Shown in pieces: positions 52,427-64,000 of a stretch of 64,000 bases of DNA. Both the position numbers and the translations under genes were made by a program. The number at the start of each line of letters is the position of its first letter. The first letter of the stretch is position 1. The notes under the pieces are model-generated. The model ran no database searches. It was not told the origin of the DNA and saw nothing but the letters and a program-made list of their open reading frames with translations. The stretch comes from Eledone cirrhosa (taxonomy: Eukaryota; Mollusca; Cephalopoda; Octopoda; Eledonidae), in assembly GCA_964016885.1 (NCBI GenBank), contig OZ024742.1:3198275-3262274 (forward strand), in the 5' to 3' direction.

Positions 52427-52515
<89 letters not shown>
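52220..52515. repeat. TCTC/TATA-rich tandem repeats and (TA)n(GA)n
   Basis: Irregular TATATAAATATGG(C/T)CC and CTCTATCTCTATATA units resemble the minisatellite at 53880-54610. (TA)n(GA)n closes the block at 52440-52515. Confidence 0.8.
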
Positions 52516-52518
<3 letters not shown>

Positions 52519-52522
<4 letters not shown>

Positions 52523-53870
52523 ATTTAGTATATCTACTAACATATGCGTACAGATGTACGCTAATGCTAGCAAATACACAGGTTATGTGATAGTACCTAG
52601 GTGGTTCAATGCAGGAGGATGCAGAACAATAATATAAAAGACGTAAAAGAAGAAAATTTTAAAAAATTAACTTACTTACTAAATTTTTCACTCCAACTAA
52701 TTAGTTTCTGCAATGGAATAAAGACAGTTACGTAATAAACTGTCGAGAATTTATTGCGTCACCAGGGAGTCTATTCTCAGCTAAGTCTCCAGGCAATGCG
52801 CGGACACTGGGGACACTCATATAAAAATAATAATAATTCGGTAAATGGAACAGCTAGCGGGGACTGGATTCCATGCACTGAAAATCTCGCTGTCACTGGT
52901 CAAATGGCTGATTCTAAAGAATCAATCACGTGACACTGAGGCTAGTCGGTAGGAGTGGGATGGTAAGATGATAGAAGCCTACTAACACACCAATAAATTA
53001 GTAGTGGTTTTGGCAGGTTTGCTCGACAAATAAGTAATTTGGAGATAAATATAGAGAATTTAGTATATCTACTAACATATGCGTACAGATGTACGCTAAT
53101 GCTAGCAAATACACAGGTTATGTCATAGTACCTAGGTGGTTCAATGCAGGAGGATGCAGAACAATAATATAAAAGACGTAAAACAAGAAAATTTTAAAAA
53201 ATTAACTTACTTACTAAAATTTTCACTCCAACTAATTAGTTTCTGCAATGGGATAAAGACAGTTACGTAATAACTGGAGTGAAAATTTTAGTAAGTAAGT
53301 TAATTTTTTAAAATTTTCTTATTTTACGTCTTTTATATTATTGTTCTGCATCCTCCTGCATTGAACCACCTAGGTACTATGACATAACCTGTGTATTTGC
53401 TAGCATTAGCGTACCTCTGTACGCATATGTTAGTAGATATACTAAATTCTCTATATTTATCTCCAAATTACTTATTTGTCGAGCAAACCTGCCAAAACCA
53501 TTACTAATTTATTGGTGTGTTAGTAGGCTTCTGTCATCTTACCATCCCACTCCTACCGACTAGCCTCAGTGTCACGTGAATGATTCTTTAGAATCTGCCA
53601 TTTGACCAGTGACAGCGAGATTTTCAGTGCATGGAATCCAGTCCCCGCTAGCTGTTCCATTTACCGAATTATTATTATTTTTATATGAGTCCCCAGTGTC
53701 CGCGCATTGACTGGAGACTTAGCTGAGAATAGACTCCCTGATGACGCAATGAATTCTCGACAGTTTATTACGTAACTGTCTTTATCCCATTGCAGAAACT
53801 AATTAGTTGGAGTGAAAAATTTAGTAAGTAAGTTAATTTTTTAAAATTTTCTTCTTTTACGTCTTTTATA
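52519..53870. repeat. 535-bp unit as head-to-tail dimer folded into a 595-bp palindrome
   Basis: GAGAATTTAGTATATCTACT starts a unit at 52519 and again at 53054 (period 535). The second copy is partial, to about 53274. From 53277 to about 53868 the sequence is the reverse complement of 53235 back to 52640, so the arms of about 595 bp are separated by about 40 bp. Each unit has a small hairpin (GACAGTT/AACTGTC near 52712 and 53758). No open frame. (GA)n and (TA)n tracts flank it. The unit looks like a non-autonomous element present as a more-than-one-copy tandem, but I cannot name it. Confidence 0.85.
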
Positions 53871-53879
53871 TATATATAG

Positions 53880-54610
53880 ATATATAGATATATAAATATG
53901 GGTCCCTCTATCTCTATCTCTCTCTCTCTGTATATATAAATATGGGCCGCTCTATCTTTCTCTTTATATATATATACATATGGGTCCCTCTATCTCTATA
54001 GATGTATATATAAATATATATCCCTCTATCTCTCTCTCTATATATATATAAATATGTATCCCTCTATCTCTATAGATGTATATAATAAACCCCTCTATAC
54101 ATGTATATATAAATATGGGTCTCTCTATCTCTATAGATGTATATATAAATATATACTCCTCTATCTCTATCTCTATAGATATATATATCCCTCTATCTAT
54201 ATACATGTATATATAAATATGGGTCTCTCTATCTCTATAGATGTATATATAAATATATACCCCTCTATCTCTATAGATGTATATATAAATATATACCCCG
54301 CTATCTCTATAGATGTAAATATAAATATATGTCCCTCTATCTCTCTCTATATATAAATATATACCCCTCTATCTCTATAGATATAGATATAAATATATAT
54401 CCCTCTATTTCTAACATGTATATATAAATATGGGTCTCTCTATCTCTATAGATGTATATATAAATATATACCCCCTCTATCTCTATAGATGTATATATAA
54501 ATATATATCCCTCTATCTCTCTCTATATATAAATATATACCTCTCTATCTCTATAGATATACATATAAATATATATCCCTCTATCTCTATACATGTTTAT
54601 ATAAATATTT
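53880..54610. repeat. 36-bp minisatellite
   Basis: About 18-20 copies of a unit close to CCCTCTATCTCTATAGATG plus TATATATAAATATATAC. The period of 36 leaves a frame open, read as YINIYPSISIDV repeats, which is not a gene. Confidence 0.9.
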
Positions 54611-54738
54611 TCACGGCAAAAATAATGATTTTTTCACTCTCATTTTCTGTTTCTTTTCCCAGTACCATTTACTATAAAAATCAACTTGCACAACATGGCT
54701 GTGTTCTGATCATATATTTATGTACACACATCTATTTT

Positions 54739-54815
<77 letters not shown>

Positions 54816-54906
54816 GTTTGTGTATACCTGCATATCTAATTATGTATGTTACACACAAACATGCACACACACATGTACGTATGTATATTTGTATGTAAGT
54901 ATATAC

Positions 54907-54943
<37 letters not shown>

Positions 54944-54951
54944 TATATTAT

Positions 54952-54998
<47 letters not shown>

Positions 54999-55158
54999 CA
55001 AACGCATAGAATTGAGGAGACACAGAAAATTATATTAATCATAAAAAATACCGCCTAATTTTGCATTAACTCAGCATGAAAATATCGTCAATTTTTATAA
55101 GGAAGACTTTATATTTATTAACAATATATATATATATATAATATACATATATATATAT

Positions 55159-55202
<44 letters not shown>

Positions 55203-55236
55203 ATATATATATATATATATATATATTCCCCTCACC
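54611..55236. repeat. cluster of (CA)n, (TA)n and (TG)n tracts
   Basis: (AC)n(AT)n at 54735-54800, TG runs, TA at 54905-54992, and TA tracts with ATAATA breaks at 55122-55226. No gene. Confidence 0.9.
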
Positions 55237-55634
55237 ACATTTGTGGGTGGGTGAGTAGTAATTGAGTGCAAAGACTTTCTAACTCTCTGTAAGTTTATTT
55301 AACTGGCTGTGATCGAACTACCAACAGTGTATCTGCGTTCCTACCTGACAGACTTCAATGTTGTATTTAAGTTGTATTTGTTATAGTCAGTGAACGAAGG
55401 GAAGCAACTGTCAAATTATTAAGGTTGTCGTGGTTGGCTGAAAGAATGACCACAACTGTATCCCTGGACCGAAACAGGGCCCGTATGATAAAGGATCCAC
55501 CTCCAATAAAAACCCCTGTACATATTTACTCCTTCAGTTTCAAGTTCCCGAAATACAATAAAACCTACCACTTACACTACATGTCCTCCTTCATGTATTT
55601 ATGTCTTGTTCCGCAAATGAAGATAATATAAAAT
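55237..55634. other. no gene seen
   Basis: Unique-looking sequence. A 68-codon plus-strand frame (55425-55631) shows no recognisable motif and is not called. Confidence 0.35.
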
Positions 55635-55835
55635 AATTATTTCTACTTTTGGCACAAGGCCAGCAATTAATCCAGTGTATTACTGGTACTTTATTTTATC
55701 GACCCCGTAATGATGAAAGGCAAAGTTAACCTCGGCGGAATTTGAAATCAGATCATAAAGGGACCTAACTCTATGCTTCAAAGCATGGTGTCCGACTCTC
55801 TACCGATACTGCCAATCCACCGAAGATAATATATA
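55635..55835 (-). mobile_element. SINE, second family, near full length
   Basis: Inverted copy of the 46612 family: CTACTTTTGGCACAAGGCCA, ATCGACCCCGTAATGATGAA, CTCGGCGGAATTTGAAATC (B box, inverted) and CATGGTGTCCGACTCTCTAC (head), ending GATACTGCCAATCCACCG. Confidence 0.85.
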
Positions 55836-56600
55836 ATAATAATAAAGGAACAGGAACAAAGTATCAATATAAGGTCCGTATGTTTCTTCACATGTGACGC
55901 ACGTTTCGCGATAGATCAGCTCATCGTACGATCGATATTGATCGCTAAACACACATCACGTGTGAATAAATATGATTTTACATTGATAGCTCGTTCGAGT
56001 TTTTTATTATCAATATTAACATTCTGCCTCTTAGGAATACCGACTAAGGTGAAATACCAAACGTTGAACACAACCGGACACAGCATCGAGTGCTCAAACT
56101 GGTGAACCAATAGTAGCTAAACGATATACACCAATACACTATATATATATCTGTGTGTGTGTTGAATATTTTTTGGAAATATGTTGGTTTAAAGTTATCA
56201 GCTTTGATGCAGGTGTCTTGACTATGAAAAATAGTGGAACACGTTCGGAATATCAGTCACAGGACGCGGAAAAATAATGGACAGTGTTGATTGGGGGACT
56301 CGATCTCACCATCTGATGCACGTGTGTTGATGTATGGAATTCATCAATTTCTTATTTCTAGTATATGTAGTGGTGCAAATGTTATTTGTTTGTTAGTGTT
56401 GCGGGTTCCATTCTTGTTCTAGGCTGCGATTTGAATTGTCTGCGTTTATTGTGAAGAGTGTGGTGTTGGAGTTGTCTGTTCCAGCCATAGTGGGGATTGT
56501 GGCGAAGTCTTTTTTAGTGTGGGCTGGGTTTGATTTCAGTTCGATTCTAGGTGGTGCGTTCTGTCCTCGCTCCAGTCAACTGAATTTACGAAAATATACT
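55836..56600. other. no gene seen
   Basis: No supported feature. TTTGCTTTG-like and TGTGTG runs only; small open frames without motifs. Confidence 0.35.
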
Positions 56601-56624
56601 GTATTTGAAATTAAAATGGGCAGC

Positions 56625-56628
56625 CTTA

Positions 56629-56659
<31 letters not shown>

Positions 56660-56905
56660 CTCTCTCTCTCTCTCACACACACACAGCAAGAAGGTTGCAT
56701 ATCATACATGAGCTTGGCTGGTCTCACCTGGGGATTCAGCCGGATCATTTAGAGACGGTTGCTTCTCAGAAGACCCACTGGAATGAGTGTTTGAGGACTC
56801 TGCCCTAACGACACTCCCAGGAACAAGTGGGCGAAGAAGAAGAAAAAGAAGAAAAATGAGAAGACGACGAAGAGAAAGAAAGAAGAAGAGTATGTTCTGT
56901 TGATC
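56625..56905 (+). pseudogene. LINE C-terminal tail fragment
   Basis: After a (TC)n(AC)n tract the frame reads IIHELGWSHLGIQPDHLETV, then THWNECLRTLP and a TAA at 56806, followed by a GAA-rich 3' UTR. The same HELGWS motif ends the minus-strand fragment at 45200-45800. Only about 35 codons of the LINE remain. Confidence 0.6.
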
Positions 56906-57489
56906 GAACATCTGGATTATTCTTCGTCAGAACTGACGGAGATCCAATACACACCACAATAGTTTTAACAATATGGTATTTGAAAATGTCATAGTAAAAC
57001 ATAGGCAAGACATCCCTATGGATCGCCAATACCTGACAACTTTTAAAGATGAAATGGGCAAAAAGACAAAACTGAGAAAGACAGGACTCAAAGCTGACAA
57101 CGAATGAATTTTTCCCCTGCAGTCTATGACCAGAACATTCTTATAAAATATATATATTAATAAAAATATTAGCAGAGACTATGAGAAGGCTGTGAGCGAT
57201 TGATCAATCAGTGTTACTATCTGCCTAATATTAAACAAAAAAAACTATATATACATATAAAAGTGTGGATATCTCATACACAGGAACATATGTCAGGATT
57301 ATGATGCATTAAAAAAAAAAAAAGCAATATCCACGAGAAAATGAGAATGCGGCAATGTCCTGGAATATGTTTATAGAGACAGGGATACTATGATTAGGTT
57401 CCATGGTTCTATCTGTAGGCTAGAACCATGGAAATTAAGGCATCAATTCCAACTGACAACACGGAAATGAAATGGAGAAATATCCGAAT
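56906..57489. other. no gene seen; small inverted repeat near 57395-57433
   Basis: GGTTCCATGGTTCTA and TAGAACCATGGAA form a short hairpin. Otherwise unassigned. Confidence 0.4.
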
Positions 57490-57716
57490 ATAATTGTTTC
57501 TACTTTAGGCCCAAGGCCAGCAATTTGAAGGGGAGGGGAAAGTTGACTAAATCGAGCCTTCAATGCATTACTGGTACTTTATTATATCGACACTGAAAGG
57601 ATGAAAGGCAAAGCTATCCTCGGCGGGATTTGAAATCAAAACGTAAAGGAACGTAAATCTATGCCGCTAAGCATGGTGTCCGGCGCTCTACCGATAATGC
57701 TAATCGAATATAATAA
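57490..57716 (-). mobile_element. SINE, second family, full length
   Basis: Inverted copy with tail CTACTTTAGGCCCAAGGCCA, the extra segment GGGGAAAGTTGACTAAATCG also seen (inverted) in the 46612 copy, body, B box (inverted, CGGGATTTGAAATC) and head CATGGTGTCCGGCGCTCTAC. Confidence 0.87.
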
Positions 57717-58773
57717 TTTGGAATTAGAGGCAACTAAAAACTAGGGTCAATTAGTATAATTAATACAAAGTATTGTGGGATATGTAATATATGACTGATA
57801 AGGTTCGTTTCCCAGGCAACAACTATTAATGATGGGTTTGTTTCTGTTTAGAAACTCGATATAAATGAGTAAGTTTCAGAAAGCCGCTACAATGCAATAG
57901 AAATATATAAAGAGCAAAGAATGACAAATAAAACCAAGTAGTGTGTGTTTTTGTTTTGAATCATTTCCGTTTTTACATTTGAAAAGGGAGTTGTAGCCCT
58001 GAAATATCATATTGAAATATACTGGGTAAAACATTACTTTGTTTTGTTTTTTGCCATCCTTTCACCTGTGTGTGTGTTTCTGTGTTTGTTGTTGTGTGTG
58101 TTGTTGTGTGTGTGTTGCCGTGTGTGTATGTGTGTGTTTGTGTGTGTGTTGCTGTGTGTATGTGGCTGTCTGTATCAGTTTTTACGTTTGGGTCTGCGTC
58201 TGTGTCTGATTTAATTCCCCATTATTTAGTATTTCGTCAAATGAAGATCGATAAAACAAGAATTAAGCCTTGAAACAAAAATTTCTACTGGGATCAATAC
58301 GATTAAATAAATCGCCTCAATATGACGCCACAGCATGTTTGCAGTCTAATGACTGAAACCAGTAAAAATAATAAAAGACTAACGGATAATCTATGTTTAA
58401 CATATGGAAGAATTTCGATAATGATTGAAGAAAAGATGAGCAATAAACGCATGTTGTTGTGTAATATCTAAAAATTCCAATATACAATTTATTTTCGGAT
58501 TTTGTAATTCTCCCTCCAAACAAAAAACAACATAAAAAATAATTGTGTATTATTTATTTGATTTATTACCACAATTATTCCTTTAAATAATAGAATCCTC
58601 TTCAATGAATTGATTTTTCACTTATTAATTTATTTACTTATCTTTTTTTTACCATTCCATCTATCGATCTGTTGGCGATTTTATTTATATTTCATTTTGA
58701 GAACTGTCTACAGGTTTCTATTGATTTCTTGTAATATGTAATGTTTGTGAAATAGTACAGCTGATATGTATTA

Positions 58774-58774
<1 letters not shown>
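57717..58774. other. no gene seen; (TG)n-rich stretch and a transposon-like 3' end
   Basis: Imperfect TGTGTG/GTTG sequence at 58060-58180. At 58330-58385, AGCATGTTTGCAGTCTAATG and ACTGAAACCAGTAAAAATAA resemble 21117-21165. Otherwise unassigned. Confidence 0.4.
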
Positions 58775-58859
<85 letters not shown>

Positions 58860-58934
58860 GAATGGTAATTAATTTCAATAAACAAATGGAATATTGATAT
58901 CTTTTTTTGTGTATATAAATATGTACGTACATAT

Positions 58935-59028
<94 letters not shown>
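58775..59028. repeat. two (CA)n(TA)n compound microsatellites
   Basis: (CA)n(TA)n at 58775-58855 and again at 58938-59028 in the same order, separated by about 80 bp of unique sequence. Confidence 0.95.
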
Positions 59029-59029
<1 letters not shown>

Positions 59030-59343
59030 AATGATAAATATACATATATACAATCACAGGTCCATACATTTGCTAGGATAATCGACAGAAGATGACAAAT
59101 TTAAAGTAGAAGTTCAGTATTTATATTAACACTTTCAAGTAACACCAGACTACCAGCGGTCTCAAGACGACGTCACGTCTAACTCACGAGTTGTATCCGA
59201 GGAAAGTAAACCAGGATGAGAATTGTGAGGTTTGTCCTTTCTTTCGCCCAAATACCATTCTACGACTGGTTTTACTATTTATAAATGTACTTGATAATCT
59301 TGTTTTCGTCTTGGAGAATGTGGTTTTGAGACATTCAGCTAAA

Positions 59344-59449
<106 letters not shown>

Positions 59450-59611
59450 GATAAGAAAATATCGTTATAGGTAATCCAGTTAGAGATTGTGAATACTTCG
59501 TATTATGGATAGTTTTAGAGTATGGCGTCGTTTGACTCAACAAGGGGTTTAGGTAGGTGGCGAGTTTATGATTTCACTTGTATTCCTATGTAAGTTTATC
59601 TTGGAGTAATA

Positions 59612-59942
59612 ATATTGAAAAAGTGAAGAATAACATGGTCAACAGTACAAACAAGGGTTTTATTTACAGTCTGACAATTGTTTCACTGATTAATTTGTCT
59701 AAAAATTGCTGAACACTTGAAGTTGTGCCACTCAATTTTAAATACGTTGTTAGCTTAACCAGATCATCGGAGATAACTGTTTATACCCGATGATCTGGTT
59801 AAGCTAACAACGTATTTAAAATTGAGTGGCACTGCTTCAAGTGTTCAGCAATGTTTAGACGAATTAATCAGTGAAACAATTGTCAGACTGTAAATAAAAC
59901 CCGTTTTTGTACTGTTGATCATGTTATTCTTCATTTTTTCAA
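59612..59942. mobile_element. MITE-like foldback, about 155-bp arms
   Basis: 59612-59770 and 59790-59942 are reverse complements with few differences, around a short centre (GATAACTGTTTATACCCGA). No coding capacity. The length and near-perfect arms fit a palindromic MITE, though a long-hairpin repeat of other origin is possible. Confidence 0.75.
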
Positions 59943-59989
59943 TTATATATATATAGAGAGAGAGCATGTTGACTAGATAATGTAGTTTA

Positions 59990-60170
59990 ATAATTGTTTC
60001 TACTTTAGGCACAAGGCCAGCAATTATCCAGTTCATTATTGGTACTTTATTTTATCGACCCCGTAAGAATGAAAGGCAAACTTAACCTCGGCGGGATAAT
60101 AATAATTATAATAATAGAATTGAACTCAGATCGTAAAGGGACGTAACTATGCTGCTTATAAACCCACTGA
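59990..60170 (-). mobile_element. SINE, second family, with internal (ATA)n insertion
   Basis: Inverted copy: CTACTTTAGGCACAAGGCCA, ATCGACCCCGTAAGAATGAA, CCTCGGCGGGAT, then an AATAATAATTATAATAATAG insertion, then a diverged head. Confidence 0.8.
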
Positions 60171-60242
60171 ACCACAAATTATGTGTACTGATACCCATCA
60201 TTTTGAGCCCGCGCTCCAAACACACACACACAGACACACATA

Positions 60243-60542
60243 TATATATATACATACTATAATTGAATATAAAAGAGAGATAAACACACATATATACATA
60301 TGTGTGTTCAAATCGTAAGGGACCAGGTACGCTAGGGTGAAAAAAATACTAACTATAAACAATAGGGTTTGCCAGACTCAATTTAATATATTTTCTTGAT
60401 TTATTCTTTTAAATTGAGTCTGGCAACTCCTATTGTTTATAGTTAGTATTTTTCTTCATCCTAGCGCACCTGGTCCCTTACGATTTGAACACATATATGT
60501 ATATATCTGTGTTTATCTCTCTTTTATATTCAATTATAATAT
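60243..60542. mobile_element. MITE-like foldback, about 135-bp arms
   Basis: 60250-60385 and 60407-60540 are reverse complements (ACCAGGTACGCTAGGGTGAA against TTCATCCTAGCGCACCTGGT; GCCAGACTCAATTTAA against its complement). The centre is ATATTTTCTTGATTTATTC. No coding capacity. Confidence 0.75.
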
Positions 60543-60620
60543 ACGGCTCGGAAAAATCTCTTTCCTAGAGCTATTTAATTGTAAGAGACTATTTTGAGTT
60601 TCTAACTCAACATATATCTT

Positions 60621-60621
<1 letters not shown>

Positions 60622-60710
<89 letters not shown>

Positions 60711-60766
60711 TAGAGAAAGAGAGAGAAAGAAGGAGAGAGGTATACAGATAGATAGATAGATAGATA
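60622..60766. repeat. (TA)n(GA)n, poly-G and (TAGA)n
   Basis: TA then GA, a G-run, and GATA repeats at about 60740-60772 that abut the 3' tail of the minus-strand LINE. Confidence 0.93.
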
Positions 60767-61008
60767 GATAGATTTCTTTGTTTGCCACTAGGGCACAAGA
60801 GAAAGGGACAAATACATAGGGGGGGGGGGGAGGTTACATAAATGCGAGTAAAGAATAAGGCATAACAATAAGAATAATATAATAATAAAAAGTCCTCAAA
60901 AGGGAGGGGGCGTGTTGGGGATTGCACATACCCCCGAAAAATGTGCAACCCTTTTCGCGGGGGAAGCCCAGAGAGGAGGCGCTCCCCCTTTCCTCTTCAC
61001 TTCTTCAC
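60767..61008 (-). mobile_element. 3' UTR and tail of the L1-Tx1 LINE
   Basis: The minus strand after the ORF stop contains GC-rich sequence and ends CCTAGTGGCAAACAAAGAAA, followed by (TCTA)n. The terminus resembles GGCCCTTGTGGCCAATAAAT of the plus-strand copy at 48440, so the two copies share a 3' end. A G-run lies at 60821-60832. Confidence 0.7.
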
Positions 61009-62300
61009 CTACAGAACAATGTAGAGAGAAGGCCGATTTACACGAGCCATTCTCGCTTCTTTCACCCACCTTTCATGAAACTGTCTGGGGCCAAGCACTT
61101 CTCCCTCCATCCTGATCCTTCTTCCGAAGTGGTATCGGAAGAAGTAAACCAGGTGTTGGCCGGAGAGAAAGTCACCCGACCTCAGACCTTTCAGGCGCGT
61201 CCACCACACAACCTCTTTCATCATGGCTATTACGCACAGAAAGACCGCCTCTGCTTCATTTCTGAAGGGAGGAGGCGGCTTGATGTTCACCACAGACTCG
61301 GCGGTCAATCGAATCGGTGCCACACGCGACAACAGTCGTTCGACGTAGCCCCACAGATCGGCAACGCCCGGGCAGTGTACCAGTGCGTGCGCAACGGTTT
61401 CATCGTCGCGCACGCATCTGGAACAGATCTTTTTCGCGGGATCCCTGCCCGGGCCCCCGTGTCTGTAGAGCTTTTCTCGAACAGGAAGAGCCCCCCAGTA
61501 GCACTGCCAGGCTAGGGACCTCTGGAAGTTGTCCATGGGTCCCGGGCAGAAAGTTCTACCGAACAGGCTGGCCAGTTCGTCCTCCTCCATGCCTAGCGAC
61601 TCTCCAAGGGTGTCGTCGCCCCTGCTAGCCACCAGCCCTCTATAGAATGTCGAGGTGGATTCTCCACTGATAGTCGGGTCCGCTTGCCAGAGAGCCGTGA
61701 GCGCCTGGGCACACTCGGTGTGCCAGTTGCCCAGTTTTCTCGGTCTTTGCTTCACCCACGATTGCAGCTCGGTGAGCGAGACGAGCTGTGGGAAGGCTCG
61801 CCTCACAAACGGGGCCCACACCGGCTGACCGGTGAGGAATACCTGTAGATGCCGTAGCCTCAATACGTGCCTACGCATCAACAGCCACGGCATACCCAGC
61901 CCTCCTTTCGAAGGGTGCTGGCAGCAGATGGATCTCCTCACCATGGGAGGCCGCTTCTTCCAGAGGAACTGGAAGAGCATGCGCTCCCTGATGGTGACCG
62001 TTTCCTTGGGCCAAGGCACGACGGTCAGGCGGTAGTAGATGACGGACGCTATGTAAGCGTTCGTCACCTCCGCCCGACCTTTCAGTGATAGTTTGCACTT
62101 GGCCCACTTCTGGGTCAGCGCAAACACCCTGCTTGTCACCTCGCTCCAATTCTTCTCCATCTGGAGGTCCGGTCCGAACCAGACCCCGAGCAGCTTCACC
62201 GGGCCCTCCGTCCACCGCCCGACGACACCATCTAACGGCATCGGTTTGCCCCTCCACGTTCCGAGTTGCAAACCGACTGACTTGTCCCGGTTCAGCCTAG
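61009..62300 (-). CDS. L1-Tx1 LINE: C-terminal part of ORF2 with CCHC motif
   Basis: This 420-codon frame continues the RT after a frameshift near 62300 (SRLNRDKSVGLQLGTWRGK). It contains VKLLGVWFGPDLQ, LFQFLWKKRPPMVRRSICC, HPSKGGLGMPWL, LASLFGRTF, SLAWQCYWGALPVREKLYR and the CCHC motif CSRCVRDDETVAHALVHCP, ending RPSLYIVL. FLW and KGGLG are usual after the RT domain in Tx1-type L1 elements. The region is GC-richer than the rest of the window. It is homologous to the fragment at 47530-48450. Confidence 0.85.
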
Positions 62301-63222
62301 ACCCGTCAGCCTTTCGTATTCCTCCAGTAGGGTGGCGATCGCCCCGATTTCCGAGGCGTCCGCCACCATTACTGTTACGTCGTCGGCATAGGCCGAGACC
62401 GCTTTGTGCAATCCCGGTTCCAGGGGTATGCCCCGCAGCAACTCCAACTTCCGCAGCAGTGGCTCGAGAGTCAATACGTACAGAAGGGGGGAGAGGGGGC
62501 AGCCCTGCCTGATGGACCGGGTGATTTGAAACGGCTCCGAGAGGTAGCCGTTTACTTTAATCCTAGAGCAGACGTTGCCACTGTGCATGGCAGAAATCCA
62601 GCCCCTGAAAACGGGTCCGAAGCCCGCCGCCGCTAGCACCGCATCCAGGTAACCATGGTCGACCCTATCGAACGCCTTAGATTGATCCAAGTTGATCATG
62701 GCCCCACCAAAGCCGGGTTCGTTCCCAACCCTCTCTACGATGTATCGCATGAGCTGGAGGTTGTCGTGAATGGACCTGGACGGGATAGCGCATGTCTGCG
62801 CGTCTCCCACCAAACCACCCACCACAAGCGCCAACCTATTCGCCAACACCTTGGCCAAAATCTGTAACTCTGCATTCAGCAGAGTTATGGGCCTAAAGTT
62901 ACTTAAGTCGTCCCCCTTGCTCTCGTCCTTCCTCACTAGCGTGACTACGCCCTTGGTCACAGAACAGGGAATTCTCCCGTTCTGTTGCCAGTTGCAATAG
63001 ACAGCCTCGAGGAGTTCGGAGAACAAGACCGGCATAGCTAAATAAAGTTCGTATGGTAGACCATCGAGACCCGGAGATTTGCGTCTGCTGCATTGGCTGA
63101 GCGCTTCCCCGATTTCAGTGGCTGTGATTGGCCTCTCGCAGCACTCCGCTTCGCCGCTCGAAAGACGCGGTAGACCGTCGAGGTATGGACCGAAGTCCAC
63201 ATCCCCGTCCGGCCCCCGCCCC
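62292..63222 (-). CDS. L1-Tx1 LINE: reverse transcriptase domain of ORF2
   Basis: Frame 63263 to 62292, real from about 63222. It has CSRRKSPGLDGLPYELYLAM, NFRPITLLNAELQILAKVLA, MINLDQSKAFDRVDHGYL (motif A region), SIRQGCPLSPLLYVLTLEPL and AYADDVTVMVADAS (motif C, YADD intact). It makes cDNA by target-primed reverse transcription in the family. It is joined to the endonuclease frame through a shift in the C/G run at about 63211-63227 and to the C-terminal frame through one near 62300. Each is compatible with a single indel. Confidence 0.88.
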
Positions 63223-64000
63223 CTCCGAACAGTCGAGCAAAGTGCCTTTGAAAGGCCTCGCACATCCGCTCAGGTTCAAGGATCACCCGTCCATCCTGGT
63301 CTCGCAAAGACCGAATGGTGGATTTAATCCCACTCTTGGCTTCTGTCACGCGGGCCCAGCTAACAGCTTTGGTCCCCTCGTTTCCTAAAGCACGTATTTT
63401 ACTTCGGACAACGCAGCCTTCGTGCTTCGCGTCAAAGAACTGGCTCAACGCCGTTCTCGACGCTAACACTCTGGCCACGTCTCCGCTCCTAATCGCCTCT
63501 TCTAGTTTATCTGTTAGCTCCCTTTCCCTCCTATTTCTATTCGCCGCTAGTTCCTTACTGTAACCTATCGAACTTACTCTAATCTCTCTCTTTAGAGATA
63601 CCCACCACCTGCTGTTGACGATCGCTCCCGTCAACCGCATCTTAACTAAGCTACTAATCCGGTTCCTGTAAGCTTCCTTTGCCGGCAAGGACAAGTTCAT
63701 CTTCCAGTAACCTGGACCCTGTCTATGCGTTCTATCAAGGTTGAACACGCAGATCACTAATTTGTGATCTGAATAGCCAACCATGAGCAATTTTGGACAA
63801 CTAAATACGTCCCTATCCTTACTCCTAACCAAAAACCTATCTAGGTACGATCTAGATTGACCACTGCGGTTTGCCCAGGTCCAGGTTGGCACAGTTAGAA
63901 AATCTAGTCGAAATCTATCGACCAGGTCGAATCGATCGAGTAACCCTTTGAGGCTGCTACACCCCCCTCTATCGGGACATGCCCCTGCATAGTCCCAACG
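63200..64000 (-). CDS. L1-Tx1 LINE: C-terminal part of apurinic-like endonuclease and linker (partial)
   Basis: The frame is open from the window edge (64000) to about 63211. It starts inside the endonuclease (LLDRFDLVDRFRLDFLTVPT), then WTWANRSGQSRSYLDRFLV and the SDH signature GYSDHKLVICVF, as in the EEP-type endonucleases of L1-like LINEs. A Lys/Arg-rich linker leads to CEAFQRHFARLFGG. The beginning is outside the window. Confidence 0.85.

Noticed and set aside
53735..53785. CTGATGA in the 535-bp element as a hammerhead
   Set aside because: The mirror copy has CTGGTGA, stem II is not formed and GAAT replaces GAAA.
53964..54356. Repeat protein with INIYPSISIDVY units
   Set aside because: 36-bp minisatellite read in an open frame; both strands are open for the same reason.
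61317..62512. Plus-strand frames at the right end
   Set aside because: Antisense shadows of the minus-strand L1-Tx1 ORF, which has recognisable RT and CCHC motifs.

Overview
The window looks like gene-poor, repeat-packed metazoan nuclear DNA, most probably from a cephalopod mollusc such as an octopus. The evidence is tRNA-derived SINEs of the type I associate with octopus and squid, many Penelope-like elements (PLEs), Tx1-type L1 and other non-LTR LINE fragments, and very many (TA)n, (CA)n, (TCTA)n and (AG)n tracts. The species assignment is inference. No prokaryotic or viral gene organisation is visible.

Layout. 1-12753 is one block of a 21-bp satellite with higher-order repeats. About 100 bp beyond it, on the minus strand, is an exon (12859-12998) of a metabotropic glutamate receptor-like class C GPCR. 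A second exon of the same gene lies at 21780-21885. The two join with matching phase, so 12999-21779 is an intron. It holds a SINE, a LINE copy with an inverted 5' part, and three decayed PLEs. If the gene continues upstream on the minus strand, most of the rest of the window may be its next intron.

22-45 kb is a PLE district. A 5'-truncated PLE with an intact 496-codon frame lies between 508-bp inverted arms (23576-26750). UTR-like PLE pieces follow (26.8-31.1 kb). Next comes a compound, apparently young PLE (31782-39886) with an intact RT plus GIY-YIG frame, a tandem partial copy (pLTR) upstream and an inverted partial copy further upstream. A third PLE (40631-44720) has frameshifts and a YLED active-site motif. 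Several of these carry sequences that fold by hand into hammerhead ribozymes.

45-64 kb is a mosaic: LINE fragments, at least seven partial tRNA-derived SINEs, long palindromes (52.5-53.9, 59.6-59.9 and 60.2-60.5 kb), a 36-bp minisatellite (53.9-54.6 kb) and, at the right edge, a GC-richer minus-strand L1-Tx1 element whose endonuclease, RT and C-terminal CCHC parts survive in three frames.

Together: the receptor exons are the only host coding sequence I can identify. The rest is retroelement biology. The hammerhead motifs, PLE pLTRs and TA microsatellites occur together so often that they may be parts of one process, which I think is the most interesting signal here. All homology calls were made by eye; no database search or folding program was run.
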